25,000 nucleotides of DNA, taken from positions 1 through 25,000 of the IMG/VR virus record IMGVR_UViG_3300017733_000044. One strand, given 5' to 3'. The notes under the pieces are model-generated. The model was not told the origin of the DNA, searched no databases, and saw only the letters and a list, made by a program, of their open reading frames with translations. Below, piece by piece: positions 9,863-16,521 of the stretch. Position 1 is the first letter of the stretch. Every line of letters starts with the position of its first letter. Made by a program: the position numbers and the translations under genes. This DNA is from a virus.

Positions 9863-10921
9863 TTATATATCTAAAAAATGATTTTTACTGTTTATATTAT
9901 TTAGTTTAGCTCGTATATCTAATAATTTTTGCTTTTGTTTAGGTGTAGATGTTATTCCAGCTGGTTCATATATTACACCTGCTAATATAGCATTTATTAA
10001 ATCTGCTAAAATTTCTTTTAATTCTTTTCCTTTTACTATAGGATTACTAGCATCATCTTTACCTAATCTAGTACCTTCTCTTGAAATTAATGATATTCTT
10101 TTAGATCCATTTAATATAATAGAATCTGTTTTAGCAGATAATACAATTCTATTTGCAGATCCAATTAATTGAGAAGTATCAAATTCAGATATAGAAGTAT
10201 GTTTATTTAATTCTAAATTAATACCAGCGTCAGAAACTTGTTGTGTTGAAGTTAAATATAAAGAAGCTTGATCTGTATCAAATGATTCGACTACAAATTC
10301 TTTATTTTTTTTGTTTACTTGGCCATTTGCCAATATAATAATTGGATCTGAATTTAAATTACCATTCCAACTCGGTGATATTGTATATCTTGATGAATTA
10401 GATGCATCTTGTATGGTACTTCCTAATCGTATACTATTTCCAAATCTACCTTCAATTAAAATATCTCCTTCATATGGTTGTAGTGGTGATACAACTTGTT
10501 CTTCAAATGTTTCGCCTAATGGTTTTTCTGCAATATTTTGTGGAACTTCATTAACATCATTACCTCTATTTCTAGCAATACCAGGAAGTGAATTATTATT
10601 AACTGCAGATTGTATTGATATAGCAGGAAAATAATACCATTGGCCTCTTCTTTTATCAGTTGTAGATTCTTGATTAATTGCTCTAAAAACTAAAACGTGT
10701 TCCCCAACTAATGGAATTTGTTTAATATTAGAATTACAAGGTCTTGCTAAAAAAGGCCGACCTTCTTCTTCATTATATGTTCTAACTCGTATACTAAATA
10801 AATCATCTGTTGTTGATTTGTCAATTTTTTGCGAAGCATCTGTTGGAATCCATTGGTATGTTTTATTATACGTTTCTAATACTTCAGCTAACTCAAATTC
10901 TACTGAATTCTCAGTTATCAT
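9863..10921 (-). CDS. Baseplate hub/spike protein, gp5-like OB-fold without lysozyme domain (352 aa)
   Basis: Residues about 38-105 look like the gp5/VgrG-type OB barrel: LFSIRVRTYNEEEG, IKQIPLVGEHVLVFRA and GQWYYFPAISIQS. Residues 148-172 carry the phage-conserved YEGDILIEGRFGNSIRLGST, which introduces beta-helical stem repeats. The C-terminal helix VKGKELKEILADLINAIL resembles the end segment in T4-like spike proteins. T4 gp5 has a lysozyme domain between OB fold and needle; none is visible here, and the protein is shorter (352 versus 575 aa). It overlaps the upstream gene by 11 bp. The hub/spike family is fairly sure; the gp5 name is by analogy. Confidence 0.7.
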   Translation of the reverse strand: MITENSVEFELAEVLETYNKTYQWIPTDASQKIDKSTTDDLFSIRVRTYNEEEGRPFLARPCNSNIKQIPLVGEHVLVFRAINQESTTDKRRGQWYYFPAISIQSAVNNNSLPGIARNRGNDVNEVPQNIAEKPLGETFEEQVVSPLQPYEGDILIEGRFGNSIRLGSTIQDASNSSRYTISPSWNGNLNSDPIIILANGQVNKKNKEFVVESFDTDQASLYLTSTQQVSDAGINLELNKHTSISEFDTSQLIGSANRIVLSAKTDSIILNGSKRISLISREGTRLGKDDASNPIVKGKELKEILADLINAILAGVIYEPAGITSTPKQKQKLLDIRAKLNNINSKNHFLDI

Positions 10922-11345
10922 TATTTTTCTCCAATGATTCTTTTACGTTTGAAATTTTTTCTTGTAATTCTTTTTCTTCATTATCTAGTTTTTCAATTTC
11001 TTCTGTTAATTCTTCTTCAAAATCTTTAGATGCCATTTCTAATAATTGTTTTTTTTCATCATCACTTAACAAAGAAGATTCACCACTTATAGTTTGAGTA
11101 GTAGATATATATCGTTGTGTAATAGCAGTTAATTTAACTAAATGATCATCATTTTTAACAGCAACATCTAAATATTCTTTAATTAAAGGAACAATTATAG
11201 TAGCATCAGACGCTGTTCGTATAAGTGGCTGTAATTGTGATATTAACTGATTTATTTGTCTATCTTTCTTTTTTGAATTGTGATAGACGTCTGACATTAA
11301 ATCAGAAAAACTAGTACCTTTAAATAAATGATCTTTAATATCCAT
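10911..11345 (-). CDS. Conserved-looking coiled-coil phage protein (144 aa)
   Basis: I do not recognise a named family. Residues 1-90 form a compact helical domain (GTSFSDLMSDVYHNSKKKDR, then LISQLQPLIRTASDATIIVP, with KEYLDVAVKNDDHLVKLTAI next). Residues 93-144 are Glu/Lys-rich coiled coil (FEEELTEEIEKLDNEEKELQ). It has no membrane segment. It starts 24 bp after the late sigma gene and overlaps the hub gene by 11 bp, so it is probably cotranslated with the baseplate. It might be a transcription accessory or an assembly factor; the sequence does not decide. Confidence 0.55.
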   Translation of the reverse strand: MDIKDHLFKGTSFSDLMSDVYHNSKKKDRQINQLISQLQPLIRTASDATIIVPLIKEYLDVAVKNDDHLVKLTAITQRYISTTQTISGESSLLSDDEKKQLLEMASKDFEEELTEEIEKLDNEEKELQEKISNVKESLEKNNDN

Positions 11346-11362
11346 AATGGATCCTTTTAATA

Positions 11363-11370
11363 ATAAATAT
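11363..11370 (-). promoter_or_regulatory. ATATTTAT box, candidate late promoter or initiation element
   Basis: The coding strand reads ATATTTAT, 17 bases before the ATG of the 144-aa coiled-coil gene, with an AAAAGGA ribosome binding site between. One of seven such boxes in short gaps. Confidence 0.35.
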
Positions 11371-12071
11371 CAAAAGGGTAAATTCACGTATTCTGTACGT
11401 TCATATTCTTCAAACTTTTCTACGTATAATTTTTTTAAGACTTTAATTACCCTTGTAATATTGTTAGTTTGTAATCCTGTACGCTCTCTAATAAATACAT
11501 ATAATGCTTTTTTATTATATTGTTCTATATTTTGACGATTTTCAAATATATGCAATATCGAATCAGCAACATGTATATCTGATTCATTTGTAAAAATAAA
11601 ATTTAAATTATCATAACAATATTGTACATATGCATCCATGAACTGTCGTAATGTGTCTTTCATTTCATTATTATGTATTTCTATTTGAACATTACGTTGT
11701 TCGTCAATATTTATTGGTTCTGTAGTCTTTTTTAATTTAGAATATCCCTTTTGATTTTCAGCTATTAAATAATTAAAAGCAGTTCTAGTGTAATACGAAT
11801 ATGCTTTACCAGCATTTGGATTAAATTTATCTAATCTCATAGTTAAATACGTAACTAAATCGTTTTGTAAGTCTGTAAATGAAGAATCTATATATTCTGG
11901 TTTCATTTTATTAATTAAGTTTTCTGTTAATTTAATAAAAGCTGGAAATATAAATCTACGATATATTCGTTCTTTAAGAATTTGCTTATCGTTACATCGA
12001 TTATATGATGCAACAGCATATTCTGTTATCTTTGTCCAATATCTATTACTTTTTTTCTTCCGTCTCGGCAT
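11370..12071 (-). CDS. 55: Late-transcription sigma factor, gp55-like
   Basis: Resembles the divergent sigma-70 family factor gp55, which directs host RNA polymerase to late promoters in T4-like phages. At 233 aa it is longer than T4 gp55 (185 aa). It has a basic N-terminus (MPRRKKKSNR) and the region-2-like segment at residues 33-105: KERIYRRFIFPAFIKLTENL, FTDLQNDLVTYLTMRLDKFN, then AGKAYSYYTRTAFNYLI. The 'LDKFNPxxGKAYSYY' part is the best family signature. The C-terminus (RVIKVLKKLYVEKFEEYERT) may hold the clamp-binding tail. It overlaps the upstream gene by 26 bp. With the baseplate genes just downstream, it fits a late-gene operon controlled by its own product. Confidence 0.85.
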   Translation of the reverse strand: MPRRKKKSNRYWTKITEYAVASYNRCNDKQILKERIYRRFIFPAFIKLTENLINKMKPEYIDSSFTDLQNDLVTYLTMRLDKFNPNAGKAYSYYTRTAFNYLIAENQKGYSKLKKTTEPINIDEQRNVQIEIHNNEMKDTLRQFMDAYVQYCYDNLNFIFTNESDIHVADSILHIFENRQNIEQYNKKALYVFIRERTGLQTNNITRVIKVLKKLYVEKFEEYERTEYVNLPF

Positions 12072-12339
12072 TAAATTCCTTTTCTAAATTTATTACTACG
12101 TCTTTTAATAATGTAAATGTAGTACCTGCTTCATCATCTTCTGCAAAAGATCCTTTATGATCAATTCTTTTCATTTGATTATATGATTCTTTGATTTGAT
12201 CATACATGTATTGAGACATATCTTCTAATTCTTGAATATATTCTTCTTGATCAGCAACTGTACCAGCTAATATATACGCTCTATAAACAAAATAAGATAA
12301 TGTTCCTGATAATAATATTAATAATACAATTTCAATCAT
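12046..12339 (-). CDS. Small membrane-anchored coil protein (97 aa)
   Basis: Residues 3-22 are one transmembrane helix (EIVLLILLSGTLSYFVYRAY). A coil of about 45 residues follows (ADQEEYIQELEDMSQYMYDQ), then the segment MKRIDHKGSFAEDDEAGTTF. The 'IDxxGxFxxDDExGxxF' pattern is one I associate with a conserved uncharacterised protein near gp55 in marine T4-like phages, but I cannot confirm this. The ATG overlaps the HD gene's stop (ATGA), and its own end overlaps gp55 by 26 bp. It is probably an inner-membrane protein with the coil in the cytoplasm. Function unknown. Confidence 0.65.
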   Translation of the reverse strand: MIEIVLLILLSGTLSYFVYRAYILAGTVADQEEYIQELEDMSQYMYDQIKESYNQMKRIDHKGSFAEDDEAGTTFTLLKDVVINLEKEFNAETEEKK

Positions 12340-13112
12340 GATGCATCAAATGTTTTAAATATATCTGTAATTGATTTATCGATGTCAGGATTTTGTTCTG
12401 CTAAATTTTTTATAGCTGACTTTTTCGTAGCTTTTGATTTAACATTAACAGGCTTAGCAGAATTATTTTCTTTATTTCTCCATCTTTCATATTCAATTTG
12501 AGATGCCATATGATCTGCGTGATGTAATATTAATGGTAAATTATTTTTTAATTTAGCTTGTGCTGATCTAGCAATAAAATATGGTTTATTTGCATCATCA
12601 TATATACCGTCGTGTATTCTTATAGCTTGATATTCATTCCAAGATAATTTTATATCATATTTTTGTAGCAAATAAATAGATAAATCTGGCACCATTGTGA
12701 AAGGAATATTTTGATTATGTTTATACATTCTTCCCATATTTTTTCTATGCCAATCAGATGTTTCTACTTGATATACTTCTCTTCCTTTTCCTGGAAATCC
12801 ACATTTTCCTAAATCGTGATGCATAGCAGCAAACATCATTTCTTGTATAGAATATCCAGACATATCAGATCCCATACTTTTCCAAGAATCATATAATTTT
12901 TCTACACAGTCCATTACTCTAAGTACATGATCTATATATCCTCCGGCAAATGCATTATGATAATGTGCAACTGACGAAGCTGGCATCATAACTATTCTTT
13001 CTTCGTATTCATCATATAGTTTATTTAATTTATCCGCTCTATCTGGAAATAACGTATTAACTCTTTTTCTATATTCATCCCAATTGGATTTAATTTTTTC
13101 AGCTTCTAACAT
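12336..13112 (-). CDS. HD-domain phosphohydrolase (258 aa)
   Basis: Carries the metal-binding HD superfamily pattern: H62 in GGYIDHVLRV, the H99-D100 doublet in FAAMHHDLGK, H167-D168 in AIRIHDGIYDD, and D200 in LILHHADHMAS. This H...HD...H...D order is that of two-metal phosphohydrolases acting on nucleotides, cyclic nucleotides or RNA ends. The lead-in MMPASSVAHYHNAFAGG is typical of small phage and bacterial HD hydrolases. The C-terminus (about 215-258) is Lys-rich and probably disordered. It is the first gene after a 23-bp A/T-rich gap and is coupled to the membrane protein below it. The substrate cannot be read from sequence. Confidence 0.8.
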   Translation of the reverse strand: MLEAEKIKSNWDEYRKRVNTLFPDRADKLNKLYDEYEERIVMMPASSVAHYHNAFAGGYIDHVLRVMDCVEKLYDSWKSMGSDMSGYSIQEMMFAAMHHDLGKCGFPGKGREVYQVETSDWHRKNMGRMYKHNQNIPFTMVPDLSIYLLQKYDIKLSWNEYQAIRIHDGIYDDANKPYFIARSAQAKLKNNLPLILHHADHMASQIEYERWRNKENNSAKPVNVKSKATKKSAIKNLAEQNPDIDKSITDIFKTFDAS

Positions 13113-13135
13113 AACTTTTTATTTATTATAATAAA

Positions 13136-13282
13136 TTATTTGGAATATTCCAATATGCCTTCTGCCATTTTAAATGTGCAAAAAGAACATACTACTGACA
13201 AAGATGTTTTTGCAACTTCTACTATATTAGTACAGTCTTTACATCTACATTGTAACTTTTTTGTCGATTTTTCTTTTTTCAT
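13136..13282 (-). CDS. Zinc-ribbon mini-protein (48 aa)
   Basis: The start overlaps the stop of the membrane protein gene as ATGA, and the frame ends at 13136. The protein begins MKKEKSTKKLQCRCKDC and later has VVCSFCTFKM. The knuckles C12/C14/C17 and C32/C35 fit a small zinc ribbon. The basic N-terminus suggests nucleic-acid or protein binding. It is 23 bp upstream of the HD-domain gene. Many phages carry such tiny ribbon proteins as regulators, but the function here is unknown. Coupling and paired cysteines make a real gene likely. Confidence 0.7.
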   Translation of the reverse strand: MKKEKSTKKLQCRCKDCTNIVEVAKTSLSVVCSFCTFKMAEGILEYSK

Positions 13283-14310
13283 GATTTTATTATTGTTCTT
13301 CCTGGTGGTGGAGATGGTGGAGATTCATCCTCATAATGTAATCCTTCATTTCCATTTTGACCTATAATATCCATTCTTCTTTCAGCTTCTTCTTCAAGAA
13401 AATCTTTGGTATCAGAATAAGGTGCTGCAGCTGCATCTGATGGATGTGGAGGCCTAAAAGCTTCCGGATTACTATTTTTTATAACTTGTTCGCCATATAT
13501 ATTTTCTTTTATAATTGGTCTAACTATTTCAAATGCTTTATTAGCAGCAATTAATAAAACTACAGCTAATGGATCAAATACAAATATAAAAATTAATATA
13601 AACCAATTTACTACTTGATTCATAGGTTTGTTTAAAAGCTCAGAGACATACTTTAAAGGTCCTACCTCATTAGCTACTTCTGAATTAGATTGAATATCTA
13701 AAACTTGTAAATCTAATTTAGTTACCGAGTCGGTAAGATTTTCAATCTTTAAAGATACTTTACCTTTTTGTGTTTTAAAGTCATTTAATTGACTCTGTAG
13801 TATTTTTCTTGTTTTACTTGAAGTGGATGTAATAATTTGACCAGTTTCTTTATCTTTCCATTGAATCTTATTATTAGATAACCCTTTTGTTAGTTCGGTA
13901 ATAGAACTAGCTAATTGTGATTTTTCAGAAATATATCCAGTTAATTGTTCATTATATCTAGATTTTTTCATTTCTATTACGGCTACTTGTTTATCCATTA
14001 CGAATAATTCATTAGCCGTAGTTTGATATGCAGCTGTTAAAAATCCATATATACCTATAGATGTTATTATCATTAAGATCAGTACAGCTGATGTTAAATA
14101 TAATTTAAATAAAAAATTTATTTTTTTCCAATATCTATGAAGATAAGTTGCAGCAATAAGTTTTGAAGCTTCTAATGTTCCTGCCATTATAGCAACTGAT
14201 ATTGCTGCAGCTGAAAATAACTTACTAATTCCGTAGACACTATAATATGCAGCAGACGAAGCTAATGATAACGCCGCTACTAGTACAATGAACGGAAATA
14301 TTTTTTTCAT
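13279..14310 (-). CDS. Multi-pass membrane protein with long periplasmic or cytoplasmic coiled coil (343 aa)
   Basis: Predicted layout: transmembrane helices at about 5-25, 31-57 and 68-92 (LTSAVLILMIITSIGIYGFL), a coiled coil at about 103-205 (ELFVMDKQVAVIEMKKSRYN through LKIENLTDSVTKLDLQVLDI), and a fourth helix at about 233-260 (VVNWFILIFIFVFDPLAVVL). The tail is Pro-rich (DESPPSPPPGRT). I recall the same arrangement in conserved uncharacterised proteins of large T4-like phages. The ATG overlaps the stop of the gene above, and its own stop overlaps the zinc-ribbon start. It may act in the host envelope during infection. No enzymatic motif is visible. Confidence 0.75.
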   Translation of the reverse strand: MKKIFPFIVLVAALSLASSAAYYSVYGISKLFSAAAISVAIMAGTLEASKLIAATYLHRYWKKINFLFKLYLTSAVLILMIITSIGIYGFLTAAYQTTANELFVMDKQVAVIEMKKSRYNEQLTGYISEKSQLASSITELTKGLSNNKIQWKDKETGQIITSTSSKTRKILQSQLNDFKTQKGKVSLKIENLTDSVTKLDLQVLDIQSNSEVANEVGPLKYVSELLNKPMNQVVNWFILIFIFVFDPLAVVLLIAANKAFEIVRPIIKENIYGEQVIKNSNPEAFRPPHPSDAAAAPYSDTKDFLEEEAERRMDIIGQNGNEGLHYEDESPPSPPPGRTIIKS

Positions 14311-14489
14311 GATTTTCTTAAATGATCAGTGGCAATTTCTAACTTTCTTAAAGCTGATGCTAAATTATTTAATGCAGATGCTGGATCTACTTTTCCATTT
14401 TCAATACTTCTACCTAATGATCGAACTATATCTGCAGTGTCTACTACTAAATCTAAAACTTGTTCTTTTTTTGTAAATCTTGATGACAT
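14307..14489 (-). CDS. Small helical protein (60 aa), unknown
   Basis: The frame is short but well formed: basic start MSSRFTKKEQ, then two amphipathic helices (VLDLVVDTADIVRSLGRSIE and ASALNNLASALRKLEIATDH). It has no cysteines or membrane span. Its stop overlaps the membrane protein start as ATGA, and the gene above ends 19 bp upstream with an AAAGGTTAC sequence before the start. It may be a partner of the membrane protein it is coupled to. I recognise no family. Confidence 0.6.
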   Translation of the reverse strand: MSSRFTKKEQVLDLVVDTADIVRSLGRSIENGKVDPASALNNLASALRKLEIATDHLRKS

Positions 14490-14508
14490 TTTGTAACCTT
14501 TCTTATTT

Positions 14509-14664
14509 TTATTTTTTAAATGCTAATAAAAACTCTCTTACTGCAATACCAAATGCAATACCGGAGTAAAATATATTTTTATCTAATAATAGTAAAAGAC
14601 CTATACCACCTATAGCAGCTGCTTTAAACCATGATGAATTAACTATGTTTTTTATTTTATCCAT
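14509..14664 (-). CDS. Small membrane protein (51 aa)
   Basis: ATG at 14664 is preceded by AAAAAAGGAAAATT, a usable ribosome binding site, and by an ATATTTAT box. The protein begins MDKIKNIVNSSWFKAAAIG and has hydrophobic stretches at about 12-27 and 31-49, joined by a LDKN turn, so it is probably a two-helix hairpin in the membrane. It ends LLAFKK. It lies just upstream of the coiled-coil membrane protein gene set. Holin-like size and topology are possible but unsupported by context. Confidence 0.6.
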   Translation of the reverse strand: MDKIKNIVNSSWFKAAAIGGIGLLLLLDKNIFYSGIAFGIAVREFLLAFKK

Positions 14665-14679
14665 AATTTTCCTTTTTTA

Positions 14680-14687
14680 ATAAATAT
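14680..14687 (-). promoter_or_regulatory. ATATTTAT box, candidate late promoter or initiation element
   Basis: Coding strand ATATTTAT, 15 bases before the ATG of the 51-aa membrane protein, with AAAAAAGGA between. It sits in a 27-bp gap. Confidence 0.35.
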
Positions 14688-14691
14688 TAGA

Positions 14692-15192
14692 TTATGTAAA
14701 TCTTCGCAGAAAATTTTTCTGTTTTTCAAATTCATTATCTAATTCTGTTGTTTTAATTGTTGTTGTGCTTCTTGAATCTGTTTTAGTGTGTTGTCCATTG
14801 CCATTCCCAATACCATTCTTTGACCTACTGTTAGATCTTGTATTTGATATTGTGTTGCTATCAGATCCAGAAAGTTGTTTCCTTGTTTTATTACTAGTTC
14901 GTGTTTTAGTTGTTGAAACTCCGGCTTTGACATTATTTGATCTATTTTTTGAAGTCTCATAGTCGATTGATCCGGCGTAATAACTTGAGTATTCTTTGAT
15001 TTGAATACCACAAGGATACGTATACTTGCTCGTTTTAACCATGTAAGTAATTTTATCATTTGCTTCTAGTATTTTTTTAACAATCCCCCAACCAGATTCA
15101 CCTAAAAATTCCCATTTAACAGTGTCACCAATTTTAAATTGTTGTTTTTTAAATATGTCTTGTACGTACTTTGGTAATTTCTTTTTTTTCAT
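14692..15192 (-). CDS. SH3/Tudor-like domain protein with low-complexity tail (166 aa)
   Basis: Residues 16-80 form a small beta barrel-like domain: QQFKIGDTVKWEFLGESGWG, KKILEANDKITYMVKTSKYT, then PCGIQIKEYSSYYAGSIDYE. The 'IGDxVxWxxxGxxGxGxV' start resembles DUF2945/Tudor-like phage proteins that are thought to bind nucleic acid or protein. From residue 81 the sequence becomes a Ser/Thr/Asn/Arg/Lys-rich low-complexity tail ending DNEFEKQKNFLRRFT. That tail is read over a second, more protein-like frame (14739-14960), so part of it may be a by-product of overprinting. Its ATG overlaps the stop of the gene above. Confidence 0.7.
   Translation of the reverse strand: MKKKKLPKYVQDIFKKQQFKIGDTVKWEFLGESGWGIVKKILEANDKITYMVKTSKYTYPCGIQIKEYSSYYAGSIDYETSKNRSNNVKAGVSTTKTRTSNKTRKQLSGSDSNTISNTRSNSRSKNGIGNGNGQHTKTDSRSTTTIKTTELDNEFEKQKNFLRRFT
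14739..14960 (-). CDS. Candidate overprinted gene inside the Tudor-like gene (73 aa)
   Basis: In the +1 frame relative to the 166-aa gene, an ATG at 14960 opens a 73-residue protein: MRLQKIDQIMSKPEFQQLKH, then LDLIATQYQIQDLTVGQRM and VLGMAMDNTLKQIQEAQQQL. It has regular amphipathic helix character and ordinary composition, unlike the Ser/Thr/Asn-rich reading of the same DNA in the host gene. The same frame stays open further upstream to an ATG at 15059, but the protein-like part begins where the Tudor-like domain ends. It could be an overlapping gene, the product of a +1 frameshift, or the sign of an insertion error in the A-run near 14950. Confidence 0.45.
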   Translation of the reverse strand: MRLQKIDQIMSKPEFQQLKHELVIKQGNNFLDLIATQYQIQDLTVGQRMVLGMAMDNTLKQIQEAQQQLKQQN

Positions 15193-15392
15193 TCTTCAAA
15201 TATTTCTACAGCTGTAATTTCAACTAAAAACCATAAATATCCATCTTTACGTAAAACGGTATCATGTTCGATAATATTTTTCCAAAATTCTATATTTTCA
15301 TTTGGATCTTCTTTAACTAATCTTCGTACGTTAAATCTTTTATGCTGAAATTCTATTGTTGGTAGAAAACATAATGAGTTGGTAGGTCTCAT
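15189..15392 (-). CDS. Small unknown protein (67 aa)
   Basis: The protein runs from MRPTNSLCFLPTIEFQHKRF to LWFLVEITAVEIFEE. It is mixed alpha/beta without a signal peptide, membrane span or cysteine pair. Its stop overlaps the start of the Tudor-like gene (ATGA), and it begins 22 bp after Hsp20. I recognise no family. The tight coupling suggests a role with the Tudor-like protein. Confidence 0.6.
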   Translation of the reverse strand: MRPTNSLCFLPTIEFQHKRFNVRRLVKEDPNENIEFWKNIIEHDTVLRKDGYLWFLVEITAVEIFEE

Positions 15393-15414
15393 ATAACTTA
15401 TTTTTTATTGTAAC

Positions 15415-15828
15415 TTATTTAATTGTTAATCGCTTTGGTGCTCTATCTTTAGCATATGGAATAGTAATGGTTAATAATCCTTTATCCATTGTAGCATTTG
15501 CTTTTGTTAAATCTAATTCTTTAGATATTTTCCAAGCAAAGTCAAAAGCCCGTTTAGCAATTCCTTTGTGAATAAATTCACGCTTTGTTTCTATTTCTTT
15601 ATCATATCGAATTCTTAACGTCTCTCCTTCAGTTAAAATTTCAATATCTGCTTTATCTTTTCCTACTGCAGCAATTTCAAACTGTATTCCATTATCGGTT
15701 GAAAATATATCAACTGGATAATTCATTTTATTTGATGTTACTGGTAAAAATTTAGATGTTTGATCGAAAAAGTTTTTCCAAACTAAGTCGAAATCATTGA
15801 GTAATAATGTTTCTTTAAAATGTGTCAT
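15415..15828 (-). CDS. Small heat-shock protein Hsp20/alpha-crystallin family
   Basis: An ATP-independent holdase chaperone of 137 aa. The alpha-crystallin domain spans about residues 38-130: MNYPVDIFSTDNGIQFEIAA, then VGKDKADIEILTEGETLRIR, REFIHKGIAKRAFDFAWKIS, and NATMDKGLLTITIPYAK with the conserved GLLTI/IP beta-9 region. The C-terminal I-x-I-like tail is replaced by RLTIK. Similar Hsp20 genes are widespread in T4-like cyanophages and other marine myoviruses, where they are thought to help virion protein folding. The gene has a textbook AGGAGG Shine-Dalgarno site seven bases before the ATG, unlike its neighbours, and a 71-bp leader gap. Confidence 0.92.
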   Translation of the reverse strand: MTHFKETLLLNDFDLVWKNFFDQTSKFLPVTSNKMNYPVDIFSTDNGIQFEIAAVGKDKADIEILTEGETLRIRYDKEIETKREFIHKGIAKRAFDFAWKISKELDLTKANATMDKGLLTITIPYAKDRAPKRLTIK

Positions 15829-15834
15829 TTTAAA

Positions 15835-15840
15835 CCTCCT
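15835..15840 (-). promoter_or_regulatory. Strong AGGAGG ribosome binding site for hsp20
   Basis: On the coding strand, AGGAGG lies before TTTAAAATG. It is the only perfect Shine-Dalgarno core I noticed upstream of a start in this window; neighbours have AAAGGA or plain A-rich leaders. High Hsp20 translation is a reasonable inference. Confidence 0.7.
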
Positions 15841-15882
15841 GTGTTTTATGGTTGCATTAGCTAACCGTTATTAATTTAATTT

Positions 15883-15903
15883 TTGAGACCTACCGTATCT
15901 CAA
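15883..15903. other. Short inverted repeat at gene end upstream of hsp20
   Basis: TTGAGA and TCTCAA enclose a 9-base loop and overlap the stop codon of the gene above. On the coding strand it is followed by A-rich, not T-rich, sequence, so it is not a classical terminator. It could be a processing or attenuation hairpin in the hsp20 leader. Confidence 0.3.
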
Positions 15904-16373
15904 TTATAACATAAGTGGGATGCCCTACCTATGATTTTATATACCCTAAGGTATTTTGTTATTTTTCCATTGCGAAATAATTTTTCATCAATCTTATCAC
16001 GCATTAATAAATATCCATTATCTAAAAATTTATCTCGAATACTTCGTACTGCTTTTAAACTATTGGATTCAACTACCAAATTTTCTTTATCAACAAGAAT
16101 ATCTACACGATTAGTATTATTTCCAGCATTGATATCATAACTTTCAAAAAACGGCATTTCATCATATTCATCTTCTGATATTTCGTTAAAAAAGTCTTGT
16201 AAACCTTCTTGCAATGTTGTGCTAGAAAAATTTGTTGAATGTATTGTAGTTTCAAATAATTCTAAAAAATACGATATTTTATCTTTATATAATAACTGTT
16301 GAAAATAATTTAATTCTGGTAATCTAATAGTTATATTTTCAAGTGTATTATACATTAATTTGTTCGACATCAA
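15900..16373 (-). CDS. Unknown acidic phage protein (157 aa)
   Basis: Possible starts are Met1 (16373), Met2 and Met7 (16355). The 16355 start would overlap the upstream stop by only 8 bp and gives MYNTLENITIRLPELNYFQQ. The middle is acidic (FFNEISEDEYDEMPFFESYD). The C-terminal half looks like a small alpha/beta domain (NRVDILVDKENLVVESNSLK, then RSIRDKFLDNGYLLMRDKID). No signal peptide, membrane span or catalytic motif is visible. It is the last gene before hsp20. Function unknown. Confidence 0.6.
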   Translation of the reverse strand: MMSNKLMYNTLENITIRLPELNYFQQLLYKDKISYFLELFETTIHSTNFSSTTLQEGLQDFFNEISEDEYDEMPFFESYDINAGNNTNRVDILVDKENLVVESNSLKAVRSIRDKFLDNGYLLMRDKIDEKLFRNGKITKYLRVYKIIGRASHLCYN

Positions 16374-16512
16374 ATAATTCTTTAAAATGCATTGGAGCTA
16401 ATTTTTTAATATATGATGCTTTAATATAAGCTTCGCTTAAATCTTTAGCAGTAACATTTCCTATAGATTCTTTTGATGTATCGGATTTAAAAAAGTATTT
16501 ATATTTATTCAT
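16348..16512 (-). CDS. Small unknown protein (54 aa)
   Basis: ATG at 16512 lies after AATAAAGAAAA and an ATATTTAT box, and the stop at 16348 falls inside the start region of the next gene. The protein reads MNKYKYFFKSDTSKESIGNV, then a helix KDLSEAYIKASYIKKLAPMH and FKELFDVEQINV. It is well formed, with balanced charge and ordinary composition, and the overlap fits the coupling seen across the window. No family recognised. Confidence 0.6.
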   Translation of the reverse strand: MNKYKYFFKSDTSKESIGNVTAKDLSEAYIKASYIKKLAPMHFKELFDVEQINV

Positions 16513-16521
16513 TTTTCTTTA

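Noticed and set aside
14940-14965. Programmed -1 frameshift joining the Tudor-like domain to the inner frame
   Set aside because: The inner frame is +1 relative to the host frame, so a -1 slip on the A-run would not reach it; an internal start or a sequencing indel is more likely.
15883-15903. Rho-independent terminator before hsp20
   Set aside because: The stem is only 6 bp and no T-run follows on the transcribed strand.
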